A DNA stretch of 64,000 nt from Rhodospirillales bacterium (GCA_903970305.1 CAJCID010000008.1:1-64000); one strand, 5' to 3'; counted from the stretch's first letter, positions 16,370 to 26,266 are shown. The notes: generated by a model not told the origin, from the sequence alone. Program-made: numbers and translations.

Positions 16370-17670
16370 CGCCGCTCGTCGTATTGCGAGGGCTTCAGGA
16401 GGTCTTCGAGCAGTTCCTCGTTGTGCTGGCCCAAAAGGGGGGGTGCGAGCGCATAGACCGGGGGCGTGCCGCTCATCTTGATCGGATTGCCCACCAGTTT
16501 GACGGTGCCAGCCAAGGGGTGCGGCAGGTCCACGCGCAGTCCGCGTGCCTGGACCTGAGGGTTGGCGAACACCTCGTCGAGATTGTTGATCGGTCCGCAG
16601 GGAACGCCCACGGCCTCGAGGGCGTCGATCCAGGCGCGCTTTTCGCGTTGGATCAGGATCGCCTCCAACAGCGGGACCAGTTCCTCTCGGTTGCGAACGC
16701 GTTCGGGATTGGTCGCAAAGCGGGCGTCGCTCGCCAGCCCGGCGTGACCGAGGACCTCGCAAAACTTCTGGAACTGTCCATCATTGCCCACTGCGACAAC
16801 GATATGCCCATCGCGGCATGGGAAGGTCTGATAGGGCACGATATTGGCATGGGCGTTGCCAGTGCGACCCGGCACACGTCCGGTGGCAAGATAGCTCGTA
16901 TTCAGATTCGCGAGATTGGCGACCATCACATCCAAAAGCGCCAGATCAAGGTGTTGACCCTCTCCAGTGCGCTGACGGTGATACAGGGCCGAGACCACGG
17001 CCAAGCCAGCATAGACGCCGGTAAAGAGGTCCGAGATGGCCACGCCGGCCTTTTGCGGCCCTCCGTGTGCCGCGTCCTTCTCCCCGGTCACGGACATGAA
17101 TCCCGAGAGGGCCTGGATGATGAAGTCGTAGCCTGCTCGATGCCTCCACGGCCCGGTCTGGCCAAAACCCGTGATCGAGCAATAGATGAGTGAGGGCTTT
17201 TGCACCTTCAACGAGGCGTAGTCGAGGCCATACTTGGCGAGTTGTCCGAACTTGTAGTTCTCGATGAGTACATCGGAGCGCGCCACAAGCCGCCTGATCT
17301 CGGCTTGTCCCTGGCGCGTCGAGAGATCGATCGTGACCGACTTCTTGCCCCGGTTGGCTGCCAGGTAGTAGGCTGCCTCACCGGTGTCCTGGCCGGCCGC
17401 ATCCTTCAAAAATGGTGGACCCCAGGAACGGGTGTCATCCCCTGTGCCGGGGCGTTCGACCTTGATCACCTCGGCTCCCATGTCGGCCAGCAATTGGCCG
17501 CACCAGGGCCCCGCCAGAACGCGCGAGAGATCGAGCACCCGAACGCCGGTTAGTGCGCCCGGCAGTGCACCCGGTAATGAGCCGGTATGCGCGCCGGTTT
17601 GTGCGCCGGTTTGTGCGCCCGTTTGTGCGCCCGCTTGCGTTGCGGCTTGGTCAGCAGGTTCAGTCATCAA
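16366..17670 (-). CDS. Class III CoA-transferase (CaiB/BaiF family) with repeated N-terminus
   Basis: A 434-residue family III CoA-transferase. The core starts at about residue 41 with LTGVRVLDLSRVLAGPWCGQ, and the conserved region GVAISDLFTGVYAGLA holds the likely catalytic Asp. The usual protein is about 395-400 residues, and the excess is an N-terminal segment of four-residue repeats, (T/P)GA(Q/L/H), encoded by a 12-bp minisatellite. Whether the repeat is translated depends on the start: a start inside it would restore the usual length, but no ATG lies there. The substrate acid is unknown. It is divergent from ugpB. Confidence 0.85.
   Translation of the reverse strand: MMTEPADQAATQAGAQTGAQTGAQTGAHTGSLPGALPGALTGVRVLDLSRVLAGPWCGQLLADMGAEVIKVERPGTGDDTRSWGPPFLKDAAGQDTGEAAYYLAANRGKKSVTIDLSTRQGQAEIRRLVARSDVLIENYKFGQLAKYGLDYASLKVQKPSLIYCSITGFGQTGPWRHRAGYDFIIQALSGFMSVTGEKDAAHGGPQKAGVAISDLFTGVYAGLAVVSALYHRQRTGEGQHLDLALLDVMVANLANLNTSYLATGRVPGRTGNAHANIVPYQTFPCRDGHIVVAVGNDGQFQKFCEVLGHAGLASDARFATNPERVRNREELVPLLEAILIQREKRAWIDALEAVGVPCGPINNLDEVFANPQVQARGLRVDLPHPLAGTVKLVGNPIKMSGTPPVYALAPPLLGQHNEELLEDLLKPSQYDERR
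17548..17643. repeat. 12-bp coding minisatellite, eight units
   Basis: Eight consecutive 12-bp units with consensus ggtttgtgcgcc on the plus strand. Two adjacent units at 17596-17619 are identical and the flanking ones are diverged. The unit is a multiple of three and, on the minus strand, encodes repeats such as TGAQ and PGAL near the CoA-transferase N-terminus. Gain or loss of units by slippage would keep the frame. Confidence 0.9.
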
Positions 17671-17724
17671 GGTCTCCGATCAGGGCTGGCTATAATCACG
17701 GCTTTGCAAACAGAAGGATACACA

Positions 17725-19083
17725 ATGCGATTACCCGTTCTTGCACGGCTCGCCGGTCTCGTCTTGGGCCTGTGCAGCGTTCCCGTCTTTGCGGCTACCG
17801 AGATCGTGGTGTGGCACGCCATGAACGGCGTGGCCGGCGAGACGTTCGCAGACCTCGTGAACCGATTCAACACCGAGCAGAAGGCCGTGCATGTCACTCT
17901 CGAATACAAGGGGGACGCCAAGGTCACCGTCGATGCAGCGGCTGCCGCAGCCCATACAGCGCAGGCTCCTGACTTAGTCGAAGTTCAAGATGAAGTGACT
18001 GAGCGACTGCTCGCGGTACCGGGTGCGGTGCGCCCCATGTACGAGATCCTGCCCCTGGTCAAGTCGCCCGACTTCAATTTCCTCATTCCCTCGTCGGTGA
18101 GTTTCATGAAGGATGCGAAGGGTAGACTCTACGGATTCCCGTATCGCGCGTCGGTACCGGTTCTCCTCTACAACCGCGACGCCTACCAGAAATATGGACT
18201 CGATCCAGACCAACCCCCGCGCACCTGGCACGACCTGCAGAATCAGTTGGTCACTCTGCAGGCCCAAGGTTATGGCTACTCCTGCGCCTACACCACCAGT
18301 GAGCAGTCCTGGATCCATGTCGAGAATCTGGCGACCTGGCATGGCGAATCCTTCGCTTCGAAGAACAACGGTCTCGAAGGCTCCGGCGCGGTGTTGACGT
18401 TCAACGATCTGTTGCATGTGCGGCACATCGCGATTCTGGAGAGCTGGAGCAAGGCCAAGCTGTTCCAGTACTTCGGACACGAGCGCGAGGCTGACGAGAA
18501 GTTCACTTCCGGAGAGTGCGCAACCCTGACCACCGGCAGCGATGCCTTAGGTGAGGTCCTCGCGCACGCCACGTTCAAGGTCGGTGTGGCGCCCATGCCG
18601 TTCTACGAGGAAGGTGCGCATCAACCCAGCAACACCCTCGTCAATGGATCGGCGTTCTGGGCGATGGCCGGCAAGAAGCCTGACGAGTACAAGGCCGACG
18701 CCGAGTTCCTCGCGTTCCTGGCGACCCCGGTTGTGGCTGCAGAGTGGACCCAGAAGACCGGTGCCCTGCCTTTGACCACTGCGGCGTTGCGCGCCTCGGC
18801 CAATTCCACTGCCTACGCCAGCGCTCCGGGCATGGCCGGGGTGATGGAGCTGGCCGCGCTGCCCGGCGGGTCGGCCGCGCGGGGTGTGCGGCTGCCCAAC
18901 TTTGACAAGGTGCGCGATGCGATCGATGCGGAGCTCGAAACCGTCTGGGCCGGACAGAAGCCGGCCAAGGAAGCGCTTGACGACGCAGTGCGCGAAGGGG
19001 ACCTCGCCATGCACGCTCCCGTCCCACAGGCCAAGGCCCCGGCCAAGTCGGGCGAGAAGAAGCCAGCCAAGAAGGTGACGTGA
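17725..19083 (+). CDS. ugpB: sn-Glycerol-3-phosphate ABC transporter substrate-binding protein
   Basis: A 452-residue periplasmic binding protein. The signal peptide is residues 1 to about 23 (VLARLAGLVLGLCSVPVFA), then the extracellular solute-binding family 1 pattern: IVVWHAMNGVAGETFADLVNRFN, YKGDAKVTVDAAAAA, and GFPYRASVPVLLYNRD. UgpB binds sn-glycerol-3-phosphate and phosphodiesters. The C-terminus has an extra Lys/Ala-rich tail (APAKSGEKKPAKK). The upstream open frame (from 17587) is excluded by the signal peptide. The gene couples directly to ugpQ by GTGA. The permease (ugpA, ugpE) and ATPase (ugpC) genes are missing from the window. Confidence 0.88.
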   Translation: MRLPVLARLAGLVLGLCSVPVFAATEIVVWHAMNGVAGETFADLVNRFNTEQKAVHVTLEYKGDAKVTVDAAAAAAHTAQAPDLVEVQDEVTERLLAVPGAVRPMYEILPLVKSPDFNFLIPSSVSFMKDAKGRLYGFPYRASVPVLLYNRDAYQKYGLDPDQPPRTWHDLQNQLVTLQAQGYGYSCAYTTSEQSWIHVENLATWHGESFASKNNGLEGSGAVLTFNDLLHVRHIAILESWSKAKLFQYFGHEREADEKFTSGECATLTTGSDALGEVLAHATFKVGVAPMPFYEEGAHQPSNTLVNGSAFWAMAGKKPDEYKADAEFLAFLATPVVAAEWTQKTGALPLTTAALRASANSTAYASAPGMAGVMELAALPGGSAARGVRLPNFDKVRDAIDAELETVWAGQKPAKEALDDAVREGDLAMHAPVPQAKAPAKSGEKKPAKKVT

Positions 19084-19850
19084 ATTCGCAGCGCTGGCCC
19101 TATCCGAGGGTGATCGCCCACCGGGGCGGCGGGGTGCTGGCTCCGGAGAACACCCTTGCCGCGCTGCGCGCAGGTTGGCGGCGCGGCTTTCGGGCGGCCG
19201 AGTTCGATGTGATGCTGGCGTCTGACGGGGTTGCGGTGCTGATGCACGATCCCGAGTTCGGCCGTACCGTAACCGGCGCGGGTCAGGTTGCCCAGACGCC
19301 GTCGGCCCTTCTGCAGAAGATGGACGCGGGCAGCTGGTTTGGCCCGACCTTCGCTGAGGAGCCCGTGCCGTTGTTCGAGGACGTGCTCGGGTTCTGCCGC
19401 GCTCATGGCATCTTCATGAACATCGAGATCAAGCCTGCCCCCGGCCACGACGAGCGCACCGGCAGCGTCGTGGCCCATCTTGTCGCGCGGTTCTGTGAGG
19501 AGACTCCGGAGCTCTCGCCAACGCCGCTCTTGTCCTCGTTTAGTTCGACCGCACTCGAGAGCGCCCAAAGGGCAGCCCCGCACCTTGCGCGCGGGCATCT
19601 GTTCGACAGGGTTCCCAAAGACTGGCGGTCCCGCCTCGAGGCCTTGGGATGCCGGGCTTTGCATTGCGACCATCGGTATCTGGTCCAGCAGGATGTGGAC
19701 GAGATCAGAGCGGCCGGGTTTGGCGTGTTCTGCTACACGGTCAATGATCCCGAGCGGGCCCGCGAACTGCTGGCCTGGGGCGTCGATGCGTTTTGTACCG
19801 ACAGGATCGATCTGATCGGTCCGGACTTCGGGGGCCGCAACCTTAGTTGA
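19080..19850 (+). CDS. ugpQ: Glycerophosphodiester phosphodiesterase
   Basis: A 256-residue GDPD-family enzyme that hydrolyses glycerophosphodiesters to sn-glycerol-3-phosphate and an alcohol. The hallmark HRGGGVLAPENTLAAL at about residues 12-27 carries the catalytic His and the Arg and Glu ligands, and a second His in LMHDPEFGRTVTG follows. No signal peptide is seen, consistent with the cytoplasmic UgpQ form. The GTG start at 19080 overlaps the ugpB stop (GTGA). It overlaps the convergent DUF1857 gene by 8 bp. Confidence 0.88.
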   Translation: MNSQRWPYPRVIAHRGGGVLAPENTLAALRAGWRRGFRAAEFDVMLASDGVAVLMHDPEFGRTVTGAGQVAQTPSALLQKMDAGSWFGPTFAEEPVPLFEDVLGFCRAHGIFMNIEIKPAPGHDERTGSVVAHLVARFCEETPELSPTPLLSSFSSTALESAQRAAPHLARGHLFDRVPKDWRSRLEALGCRALHCDHRYLVQQDVDEIRAAGFGVFCYTVNDPERARELLAWGVDAFCTDRIDLIGPDFGGRNLS

Positions 19851-20325
19851 TCGCGCCGTCCAGGCGTCCTTCGTCGGCCAGCTGGCGGATGCGCCGGATC
19901 GTGTCGATATCCGCCTCCTCATAGGCGCTCTTGCGAAAGTCGTCGTAGAGCGCGTCGACTGAGCCCTCTGCGGCGTTCGGGCCGCTGTCGTACTCGAAGC
20001 GAACGAAAAGCGCTCCCTTGGCAGGCTCCTCGATGCTCATTGTGAGCGTCGCCGCGGGCATCTCCGCTTGCGCCTGGGCGTCATAGCGGATCCACTCAAA
20101 CGGCGCGAAGGTCACGCGATCAGTGATGCGCAACTCGCCGAAGCGAAGCTCGCGCCGCATCCCATCGGGTAGTCGTTCGATGATCTCGCACGAATCCAGG
20201 CCAATCACGAACGACACCGGATGCTCGGCCCGCCAGACCAGGCCGCGCCAAAGCTGCTCGCGCGTCAGAGGGTCGATCCAGGGACTCAAGGGATCGTTGA
20301 TCTCGATCAGATGGTTGAATTTCAT
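19843..20325 (-). CDS. DUF1857 (SRPBCC-like) family protein
   Basis: A 160-residue protein with the START-like pattern of DUF1857: MKFNHLIEINDPLSPWIDPLTREQ at the start, LWRGLVWRAEHP, then ELRFGELRITDRVTF and the C-terminal FVRFEYDSG. The family belongs to the SRPBCC ligand-binding superfamily, and its role in bacteria is not known. The start at 20325 gives the family N-terminus; 14 upstream codons are open. It lies just downstream of glpK on the same strand, so it may be co-transcribed. Confidence 0.75.
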   Translation of the reverse strand: MKFNHLIEINDPLSPWIDPLTREQLWRGLVWRAEHPVSFVIGLDSCEIIERLPDGMRRELRFGELRITDRVTFAPFEWIRYDAQAQAEMPAATLTMSIEEPAKGALFVRFEYDSGPNAAEGSVDALYDDFRKSAYEEADIDTIRRIRQLADEGRLDGAIN

Positions 20326-20372
20326 GGCTCGGTATTCAATAGTGCCTGAATCGATCTGGGCGTGCACCTCTC

Positions 20373-21878
20373 CTATTGAGCCTCGGGCCGGTCCTTGGAA
20401 AGCGTTCGCCTGACCGCTCGACGCCAGAGCTCGAGCTGTTCTTCAGCCCAGTCGCGCGTGGCAACCGGGGTGAAGATGCGATCGGTGGCTGCGGCGCGCC
20501 GAGTCGCCACGAGCGCAGGTGCGGACTCCCAGACGCCCAAGGCGAGCGCCGCCAAATCGGCGGCCCCGAGTGCCGTCGTCTCCTGGACGGCCGGCCGGAC
20601 CACCGGCACACCGAGGAGATCCGCCTGGAGCTGCATCAAGAGATTATTCGCGGTCGCACCGCCATCGACACGCAATTCTGCAAAGTGCTGACCCGCATCG
20701 GCCTGCATAGCCAGGAGAAGTTCGGCCGACTGCAACGCGATGGCCTCCAATGCCGCGCGGGCGATATGCGCCCGATTGGTGCCGCGCGTGAGGCCCACGA
20801 GCGCGCCCCGCGCCTCGGTGTCCCAGTAGGGCGAACCAAGACCTGTGAACGCCGGCACCAGATGGACTCCCGCGCTGTCTTTCACACTCGCTGCGAGCGG
20901 CTCAACCTCGGCTGCGCTCTGGATGATCTGGAGTTCGTCGCGTAGCCACTGCACGGCCGATCCCGCGGAAAAGACGCTCCCCTCGAGCGCATATTCAGGC
21001 GCCAGAGCAGGCTGCGCGGCCGCGGTGGTAAGCAGCCCGTGGCGCGACTGGACCGCGAGGCCGCCGGTGTGCATCAACATGAAGCAGCCCGTTCCATAGG
21101 TGTTCTTGACCTGGCCGGATGCGATGCAGCCCTGCCCGAAAAGTGCGGCCTGCTGATCGCCGGCGACGCCTGCGATCGGCACAGGACCGCCCAGCCACTT
21201 GGGTAAAGCGACGCCGAAGTCGCCCGAGGAGGGTCTGACCTCGGGCAGGAGCTCCTTGGGAATGTCAAAGGCCTCTGCCAGATCGTGCGCCCAAGACCCT
21301 TCATGGATGTCAAAGAGCATCGTGCGCGAGGCGTTGCTCGGATCGGTCGCATGGAGCCCTCCGGTGAGTTTCCAGATGAGCCAGGAATCGACGGTACCGA
21401 AGGCCAACTCGCCCCGTGACGCGCGCTGCCGTGCCGACGGGACGGAATCAAGCAGCCAGACGATCTTGCTGGCCGAAAAGTAGGGATCGAAAACGAGGCC
21501 GGTCTTGCTCTGCACCGTCGGCAAGAGCCCCCGGTCCTTTTGTGCCGTACACCAGGCCGCACCGCGCCGGTCCTGCCAGACGATGGCATTGTGGATCGGA
21601 TCTCCGGTGGAGCGCTCCCAGATCAGGGTCGTCTCGCGTTGGTTGGTCACGCCGATGCCGGCCAGGTCGGACGCGGCGAGTCCGGCGTCGCGTAGTGCCC
21701 GGCGCGCGCAGTCGAGTTGCGTCGTCCAGATCTCCACCGGATCATGCTCGACCCACCCCGGCTCGGGATAAATCTGGCGAATAGGCTGTTGGGCGATTGC
21801 GCGCACCTGGCCAGTTTCATCGAACACGATCGCACGCGAACTGGTCGTTCCCTGGTCCAAGGAGAGTAAGTAAGGCAC
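20373..21878 (-). CDS. glpK: Glycerol kinase
   Basis: A 501-residue FGGY-family kinase that makes sn-glycerol-3-phosphate from glycerol and ATP. The N-terminal phosphate-binding motif [16 protein letters not shown] is at residues about 5-20, followed by [14 protein letters not shown] and [11 protein letters not shown], and the adenosine motif [16 protein letters not shown]. The GTG start at 21878 has the strong ribosome binding site TGGAGG 5 nt upstream. The 31 codons upstream of it are open but unlike the family. It shares the 143-bp divergent gap with alaS and complements ugpB-ugpQ in glycerophosphodiester use. Confidence 0.9.
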   Translation of the reverse strand: MPYLLSLDQGTTSSRAIVFDETGQVRAIAQQPIRQIYPEPGWVEHDPVEIWTTQLDCARRALRDAGLAASDLAGIGVTNQRETTLIWERSTGDPIHNAIVWQDRRGAAWCTAQKDRGLLPTVQSKTGLVFDPYFSASKIVWLLDSVPSARQRASRGELAFGTVDSWLIWKLTGGLHATDPSNASRTMLFDIHEGSWAHDLAEAFDIPKELLPEVRPSSGDFGVALPKWLGGPVPIAGVAGDQQAALFGQGCIASGQVKNTYGTGCFMLMHTGGLAVQSRHGLLTTAAAQPALAPEYALEGSVFSAGSAVQWLRDELQIIQSAAEVEPLAASVKDSAGVHLVPAFTGLGSPYWDTEARGALVGLTRGTNRAHIARAALEAIALQSAELLLAMQADAGQHFAELRVDGGATANNLLMQLQADLLGVPVVRPAVQETTALGAADLAALALGVWESAPALVATRRAAATDRIFTPVATRDWAEEQLELWRRAVRRTLSKDRPEAQ

Positions 21879-21961
21879 GGATCCTCCAGAAATCGAGTCG
21901 GAACGGCTGCCGCAGGCCGTTCCCGGGTGGGCTCTGGCCAGGCCGCCTGGGGGCATGGCGT

Positions 21962-21967
21962 TATAAT
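21962..21967 (+). promoter_or_regulatory. Candidate -10 box (TATAAT) of alaS
   Basis: A perfect TATAAT consensus lies 55 bp upstream of the alaS ATG in the divergent glpK-alaS gap. No convincing -35 sequence is spaced 16-18 bp ahead, so the match is to the -10 only. Confidence 0.4.
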
Positions 21968-22021
21968 TCATTGGTTACCTGCACTGCAACCGCTTCGTTT
22001 AATGATGGGTCATCCAACTCG

Positions 22022-24658
22022 ATGAAAGCTGCCGACATCCGCGAGAAGTTCCTGCGCTTCTTCGAATCGAAGGGCCACACCGTGGTGCGCTCTTCACCCC
22101 TGGTCCCTGCCAACGACCCGACTCTGCTGTTCACCAATTCTGGCATGGTGCAGTTCAAGGACGTCTTTCTCGGCACCGATCGTCGCAATTATGTGCGAGC
22201 CGTCTCCGTACAACGCTGCCTGCGGGCCGGGGGCAAGCATAACGACCTGGAAAACGTCGGTTACACCGCGCGCCACCATACCTTCTTCGAGATGCTTGGC
22301 AACTGGTCTTTCGGAGATTACTTCAAACGCGACGCCCTTGTCTGGGCCTGGGAGCTTCTGACCACGGTCTACGGGCTTGAGCCGGACAAGCTCTGGGCTA
22401 CGGTTTACCAGACCGACGACGAGTCTTACGACATCTGGACCAAAGTCATCGGGCTGCCTGCCGATCGCGTCGTGCGCATTGGCGACAACAAGGGCGAGCC
22501 TTATGCCTCGGACAACTTCTGGCAGATGGCCGATACCGGGCCCTGCGGCCCGTCTTCGGAGATCTTCTATGACCACGGCCCCTCGGTCTGGGGTGGGCCC
22601 CCAGGCAGTCCCGAGGCCGAGGGCGATCGCTACATCGAGATCTGGAACAACGTGTTCATGCAGTTCGACCGCCAGATCGATCCACAGACCGGTGAGGCGG
22701 TGTTCCTGCCCTTGCCCAAACCCTGTGTCGACACCGGGATGGGGTTGGAGCGGCTGGCTGCGGTTTTGCAGCATGTCCACAGCAACTATGAGATCGACTT
22801 GTTTCAGCGCCTGATTGCTGCCGCAGCCCGCGAGACGCACACGGCGGATCTGAGCAACGACTCCCTGAAGGTCATCGCCGACCATATCCGGGCTTGCGCC
22901 TTTCTCGTCGTCGACGGAGTCATCCCGGCCAACGAGGGACGGGGCTATGTGCTGCGCCGCATTGTGCGGCGTGCGCTGCGGCATGGCCACAAGCTCGGTC
23001 AGAGCCAGCCCTTTTTCTACAAGCTCGTGGGCGATCTGGCCACCGAGATGGGCGCGGCCTATCCAGAACTCGCCGCGGATGCGGAGAGGGTCGCGCAGGT
23101 GCTCAGGCAAGAGGAGGAGCGCTTTGCGATCACGCTCGAGAACGGGATGAAGGTGCTCGAGAGCGCGCTCGCAGCGCTCGACCCGAATGCGGCGCGCGTG
23201 CTCGACGGCGAAACCGCCTTCACGCTCTACGACACCTATGGCTTTCCGGTCGACTTGACGGCCGATGTCGTGCGCGAAAGGGGCCTGGTGGTTGACATGG
23301 CCGGCTTTGATCGGGCCATGGGCCGGCAGCGGCGCCAGGCCCAGGCCGCGGGCAAATTCAAGGCGCTCGCGAGCCTGGACTACTCGGGTGAGAAGACACG
23401 CTTCGTCGGCTACGAGGTGTTAAGCGCTCCCGGACGCGTCGTCGCCCTCTACGTGGGTGGCCTGAGTGTGCCCCAGATTCTCGAAGGCGAGGAGGGGATC
23501 GTAGTGCTCGACACGACCCCGTTCTATGCAGAATCAGGCGGCCAGGTGGGCGATTCGGGCCGTCTCATCGGCTCGCTGGGCTCCTTCGCCGTAGTCGATA
23601 CCCAGAAAGTGCAGGCCGACGTATTCGGCCACCAGGGCAAACAGGTCACCGGGGAGTTGCGGATCGGAGCCGTCGTCGAGGCCGAAGTCGATCGGGCGCG
23701 CCGCGCGCGCTCGATGCGCAATCATTCGGCGACTCACCTCATGCACAAGGCGCTACGCGAAGTACTGGGCAAACATGTCCAGCAGAAGGGCTCGCTGGTC
23801 GACCCCGAGAAGACGCGTTTCGACTTCGCGCATGACGCACCGATGACTTCCGAAGAGATCCGGCGAGTCGAGGAGCTGGTCAATGCGGAGATCCTGGAGA
23901 ACGTCGCCACGCGTGCGGCGGTGATGAGCTACGACGAAGCCGTATCCGGTGGGGCGGTCGCGCTCTTTGGCGAGAAATACGGCGACGTCGTCCGGGTGCT
24001 CGACATCGGCAGCTCGCGCGAACTCTGTGGGGGCACGCACGTCGAGCGCACCGGGGACATTGGTCTGTTCAAGGTCACCTCCGAGACCGGCGTCGCTTCA
24101 GGGATCCGGCGCATCGAGGCCGTCACCGGAGAGGGCGCGTTGGCCCTTGTGCAGGAACTCGACACCCACGTCCGGGATGCGGCCGCGGCCCTGAAGACTG
24201 CGCCTGACGAACTCGCGTCCCGCATCGGCCAGGTCCTCGAACACGTCAAGTCTCTTGAGCGCGAGCTCGGTCGTCTGCAGTCCCGCCTGGCCGCCGCGCA
24301 AGGTAACGAATTGATCGAGCGCGCCGTCGACGTGAAAGGAATCAAGGTGCTGGCCGCGACCCTCGAGGATGCCGACGTGAAGACCTTGCGAGAAACCATG
24401 GATCGTCTGAAGGAGAAGCTCAAGACGGCCGCGATCGTCCTGGGCGCCGTGCACGACGGCAAGGTTTCATTGATCGCTGGCGTGACGGCGGATTCGGTTG
24501 GGCGCATCAAAGCGGGTGATCTCGTGAACTTCGTCGCGCAGCAAGTCGGGGGCAAGGGCGGAGGGAAACCCGACATGGCGCAGGCCGGCGGCAGCGAGCC
24601 AGGCAAGCTCAGTGCCGCCTTGGCGAGTGTCACGGACTGGGCCGAGGCCCGTCTGTGA
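22022..24658 (+). CDS. alaS: Alanyl-tRNA synthetase
   Basis: An 878-residue class II synthetase with the full domain order: catalytic domain ([20 protein letters not shown] near the start, motif 2 and motif 3 within the first 250 residues), tRNA-recognition region, editing domain with [17 protein letters not shown] (HxxxH) and CGGTHVE zinc-binding motifs, and the C-terminal C-Ala domain ending at VTDWAEARL. It charges tRNA-Ala and edits mischarged Ser and Gly. The length is typical. The upstream open frame from 21797 is excluded since the ATG at 22022 begins the conserved N-terminus. Confidence 0.95.
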   Translation: MKAADIREKFLRFFESKGHTVVRSSPLVPANDPTLLFTNSGMVQFKDVFLGTDRRNYVRAVSVQRCLRAGGKHNDLENVGYTARHHTFFEMLGNWSFGDYFKRDALVWAWELLTTVYGLEPDKLWATVYQTDDESYDIWTKVIGLPADRVVRIGDNKGEPYASDNFWQMADTGPCGPSSEIFYDHGPSVWGGPPGSPEAEGDRYIEIWNNVFMQFDRQIDPQTGEAVFLPLPKPCVDTGMGLERLAAVLQHVHSNYEIDLFQRLIAAAARETHTADLSNDSLKVIADHIRACAFLVVDGVIPANEGRGYVLRRIVRRALRHGHKLGQSQPFFYKLVGDLATEMGAAYPELAADAERVAQVLRQEEERFAITLENGMKVLESALAALDPNAARVLDGETAFTLYDTYGFPVDLTADVVRERGLVVDMAGFDRAMGRQRRQAQAAGKFKALASLDYSGEKTRFVGYEVLSAPGRVVALYVGGLSVPQILEGEEGIVVLDTTPFYAESGGQVGDSGRLIGSLGSFAVVDTQKVQADVFGHQGKQVTGELRIGAVVEAEVDRARRARSMRNHSATHLMHKALREVLGKHVQQKGSLVDPEKTRFDFAHDAPMTSEEIRRVEELVNAEILENVATRAAVMSYDEAVSGGAVALFGEKYGDVVRVLDIGSSRELCGGTHVERTGDIGLFKVTSETGVASGIRRIEAVTGEGALALVQELDTHVRDAAAALKTAPDELASRIGQVLEHVKSLERELGRLQSRLAAAQGNELIERAVDVKGIKVLAATLEDADVKTLRETMDRLKEKLKTAAIVLGAVHDGKVSLIAGVTADSVGRIKAGDLVNFVAQQVGGKGGGKPDMAQAGGSEPGKLSAALASVTDWAEARL

Positions 24659-24673
24659 TGGGGGTGCGCGCTC

Positions 24674-25210
24674 GTGCATGAGCTCGTCATCCGCCGGGTC
24701 GAGGCAGACGACGCGGCTGCACTGGCGCGCGTACACGCTTACCCGAGCGTCGTCGCCAATACACTGCAGGTGCCTTTTCCGAGCGTGGCGAGCTGGAGCG
24801 AACGTCTGGCGAAATTTGGCAAGGAGGACATCGTGCTCGTCGGTGTCGCCGATGGAATGGTCGTTGCCAGCGCCGGACTGCATCTGAATGCGAGCCGCAG
24901 ACGCAGCCATGCCGCCTGGCTGGGTATTTCGGTTCAGGACGATTGGCAGGGCCAGGGCATCGGCCAGGCGCTTTTGACTGAGCTCGTGCGATTGGCCGAT
25001 AGCTGGTTGAATCTACAGCGCATCGAGCTGACCCTATTTACCGACAATCAGAGGGCCCTCGCCCTGTATCAGAAGTACGGGTTTGAAGTCGAGGGGACGC
25101 ACCGCGCCTACGCGCTGCGCGAGGGGAGCTTCGAAGATGTTCTGATGATGGCGCGGCTGCACCCGGAACTGAAACGGCAGCGAATCCAACGGGAAAAGGA
25201 AGATCGATGA
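24674..25210 (+). CDS. GNAT N-acetyltransferase (AaaT/YhhY-like)
   Basis: A 178-residue GNAT. It has VIRRVEADDAAALARVHAYP at the N-terminus, the acetyl-CoA loop VQDDWQGQGIGQALL and NQRALALYQKYGFEVEGTHRAYALREG, close to the pattern of the YhhY/AaaT L-amino-acid N-acyltransferases. The start is a GTG 15 bp after the alaS stop. Its TGA overlaps the ATG of the following lipoprotein (ATGA). The substrate is probably an amino acid, by family. Confidence 0.8.
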   Translation: MHELVIRRVEADDAAALARVHAYPSVVANTLQVPFPSVASWSERLAKFGKEDIVLVGVADGMVVASAGLHLNASRRRSHAAWLGISVQDDWQGQGIGQALLTELVRLADSWLNLQRIELTLFTDNQRALALYQKYGFEVEGTHRAYALREGSFEDVLMMARLHPELKRQRIQREKEDR

Positions 25211-25434
25211 AACCCGCGGTGTTGGGCAGAGCTGCAGGCATGACGAGCGCAGTGCTGGTTCTGGCAAGCCTTGCCGGCTGTGGAACGGTCCTCGCCGCCG
25301 CCGACACGGTGGGGACCGTGGCAGTCGGTGCGGCCGGCCTTGCTGCAGATGCCGCGCTTGGCACGGTCAAGGTCGCCGGGCAGATCGTGGGTAAAGCCAG
25401 CGATGCCGTGCTCGACTCTTCGGCATCCCACTAG
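25207..25434 (+). CDS. Small predicted lipoprotein
   Basis: A 75-residue protein. Positive residues, a hydrophobic stretch (TSAVLVLASLA) and a lipobox LAGC with the Cys at about residue 24 predict signal peptidase II processing. The mature part is a low-complexity run of Ala, Val, Gly, Thr and Asp (AADTVGTVAVGAAGLAADAA), the pattern seen in small proteobacterial lipoproteins of unknown role. It is translationally coupled to the GNAT and is followed 8 bp later by the Nudix gene. I make no functional call. Confidence 0.7.
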   Translation: MKPAVLGRAAGMTSAVLVLASLAGCGTVLAAADTVGTVAVGAAGLAADAALGTVKVAGQIVGKASDAVLDSSASH

Positions 25435-25442
25435 AGCGTCCC

Positions 25443-25991
25443 GTGACCGAAAGCGCCGCCTATCACTTTTGTCCGCGCTGTGCCCACGCTTTGGTCAGGC
25501 GCCTGAACGCGGGTCGCGAGCGCAGCCTGTGTCCCGACTGCGGCTGGGTCCATTGGGACAATCCGCTGCCGGTGCTCGCCGCACTCGTCGAATACGAGGG
25601 TAAGATCCTCCTGGCCCGTAACGCCGCCTGGGCCGAGCGCATCTTCGCCCTGATCACCGGCTTCATGGAACGGGGGGAAACTCCGGAAGAAGGGTTGGCG
25701 CGCGAACTCAAGGAAGAGACGAACCTGGACCTCCAGCAATCATCGCTCATCGGCGTCTACGAGTTCCAGCGCAAGAACGAAGTGATCATCGCCTACCACG
25801 TCGAAGCCACGGGGACGGTACAATTGAGTGAGGAACTGGTCGACTACCGGCTCGTCGCCCCGGAGCGCCTGCGGCCTTGGAGAATGGGCACCGGACTGGC
25901 GATGGCTGATTGGATGCGTGCACGCAATCTCCCGGTCGAATTCATCGACCTGCCTGCCCGGATCGAACTGCATGACCCTAAGGCCGATTGA
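25443..25991 (+). CDS. Nudix hydrolase with N-terminal zinc ribbon (NADH pyrophosphatase-like)
   Basis: A 182-residue protein. A CxxC-x17-CxxC zinc ribbon (FCPRCAH, LCPDCGW) precedes a Nudix domain with box GFMERGETPEEGLARELKEE. The catalytic Arg-Glu-x-x-Glu-Glu core is intact, but the usual Gly after the REUXEEX block is Asn. The layout resembles NudC and its single-domain relatives, which cleave NAD(H)-like pyrophosphates. It starts with GTG and has no signal peptide. The substrate is uncertain. Confidence 0.8.
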   Translation: MTESAAYHFCPRCAHALVRRLNAGRERSLCPDCGWVHWDNPLPVLAALVEYEGKILLARNAAWAERIFALITGFMERGETPEEGLARELKEETNLDLQQSSLIGVYEFQRKNEVIIAYHVEATGTVQLSEELVDYRLVAPERLRPWRMGTGLAMADWMRARNLPVEFIDLPARIELHDPKAD

Positions 25992-26018
25992 GTTTGCGCC
26001 TGCTTGCGAGGAAACGAG

Positions 26019-26255
26019 ATGTCGGTAATCGAATTTGACAAGGAAGTCGACGCCACGGGGCTGAACTGCCCGCTACCGATCCTGCGCGCGAAAAAGGCGC
26101 TCACGGACATGGAAAAGGGGCAGGTTCTGAAGGTCATCTCGACCGATCCGGGCTCGGTGAGGGATTTCCAGGCCTTCGCGCGCCAGACTGGCAATGAACT
26201 GCTAAAGCAGATCGAGGCCGAAGGGGGCTGGGTGCACGTCCTGCGTCGGCGCTAG
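26019..26255 (+). CDS. tusA: TusA/SirA family sulfurtransferase
   Basis: A 78-residue protein with DATGLNCPLPILRAKKAL, where the CPxP cysteine carries a persulfide. The family passes sulfur to the TusBCD relay for tRNA thiolation (with MnmA, encoded at 41823-42956) or to other sulfur pathways. The start at 26019 has an AGGA ribosome binding site. The five upstream open codons are not conserved. It lies downstream of the Nudix gene and converges on an NTF2-like gene. Confidence 0.85.
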   Translation: MSVIEFDKEVDATGLNCPLPILRAKKALTDMEKGQVLKVISTDPGSVRDFQAFARQTGNELLKQIEAEGGWVHVLRRR

Positions 26256-26266
26256 GGACACGACGC

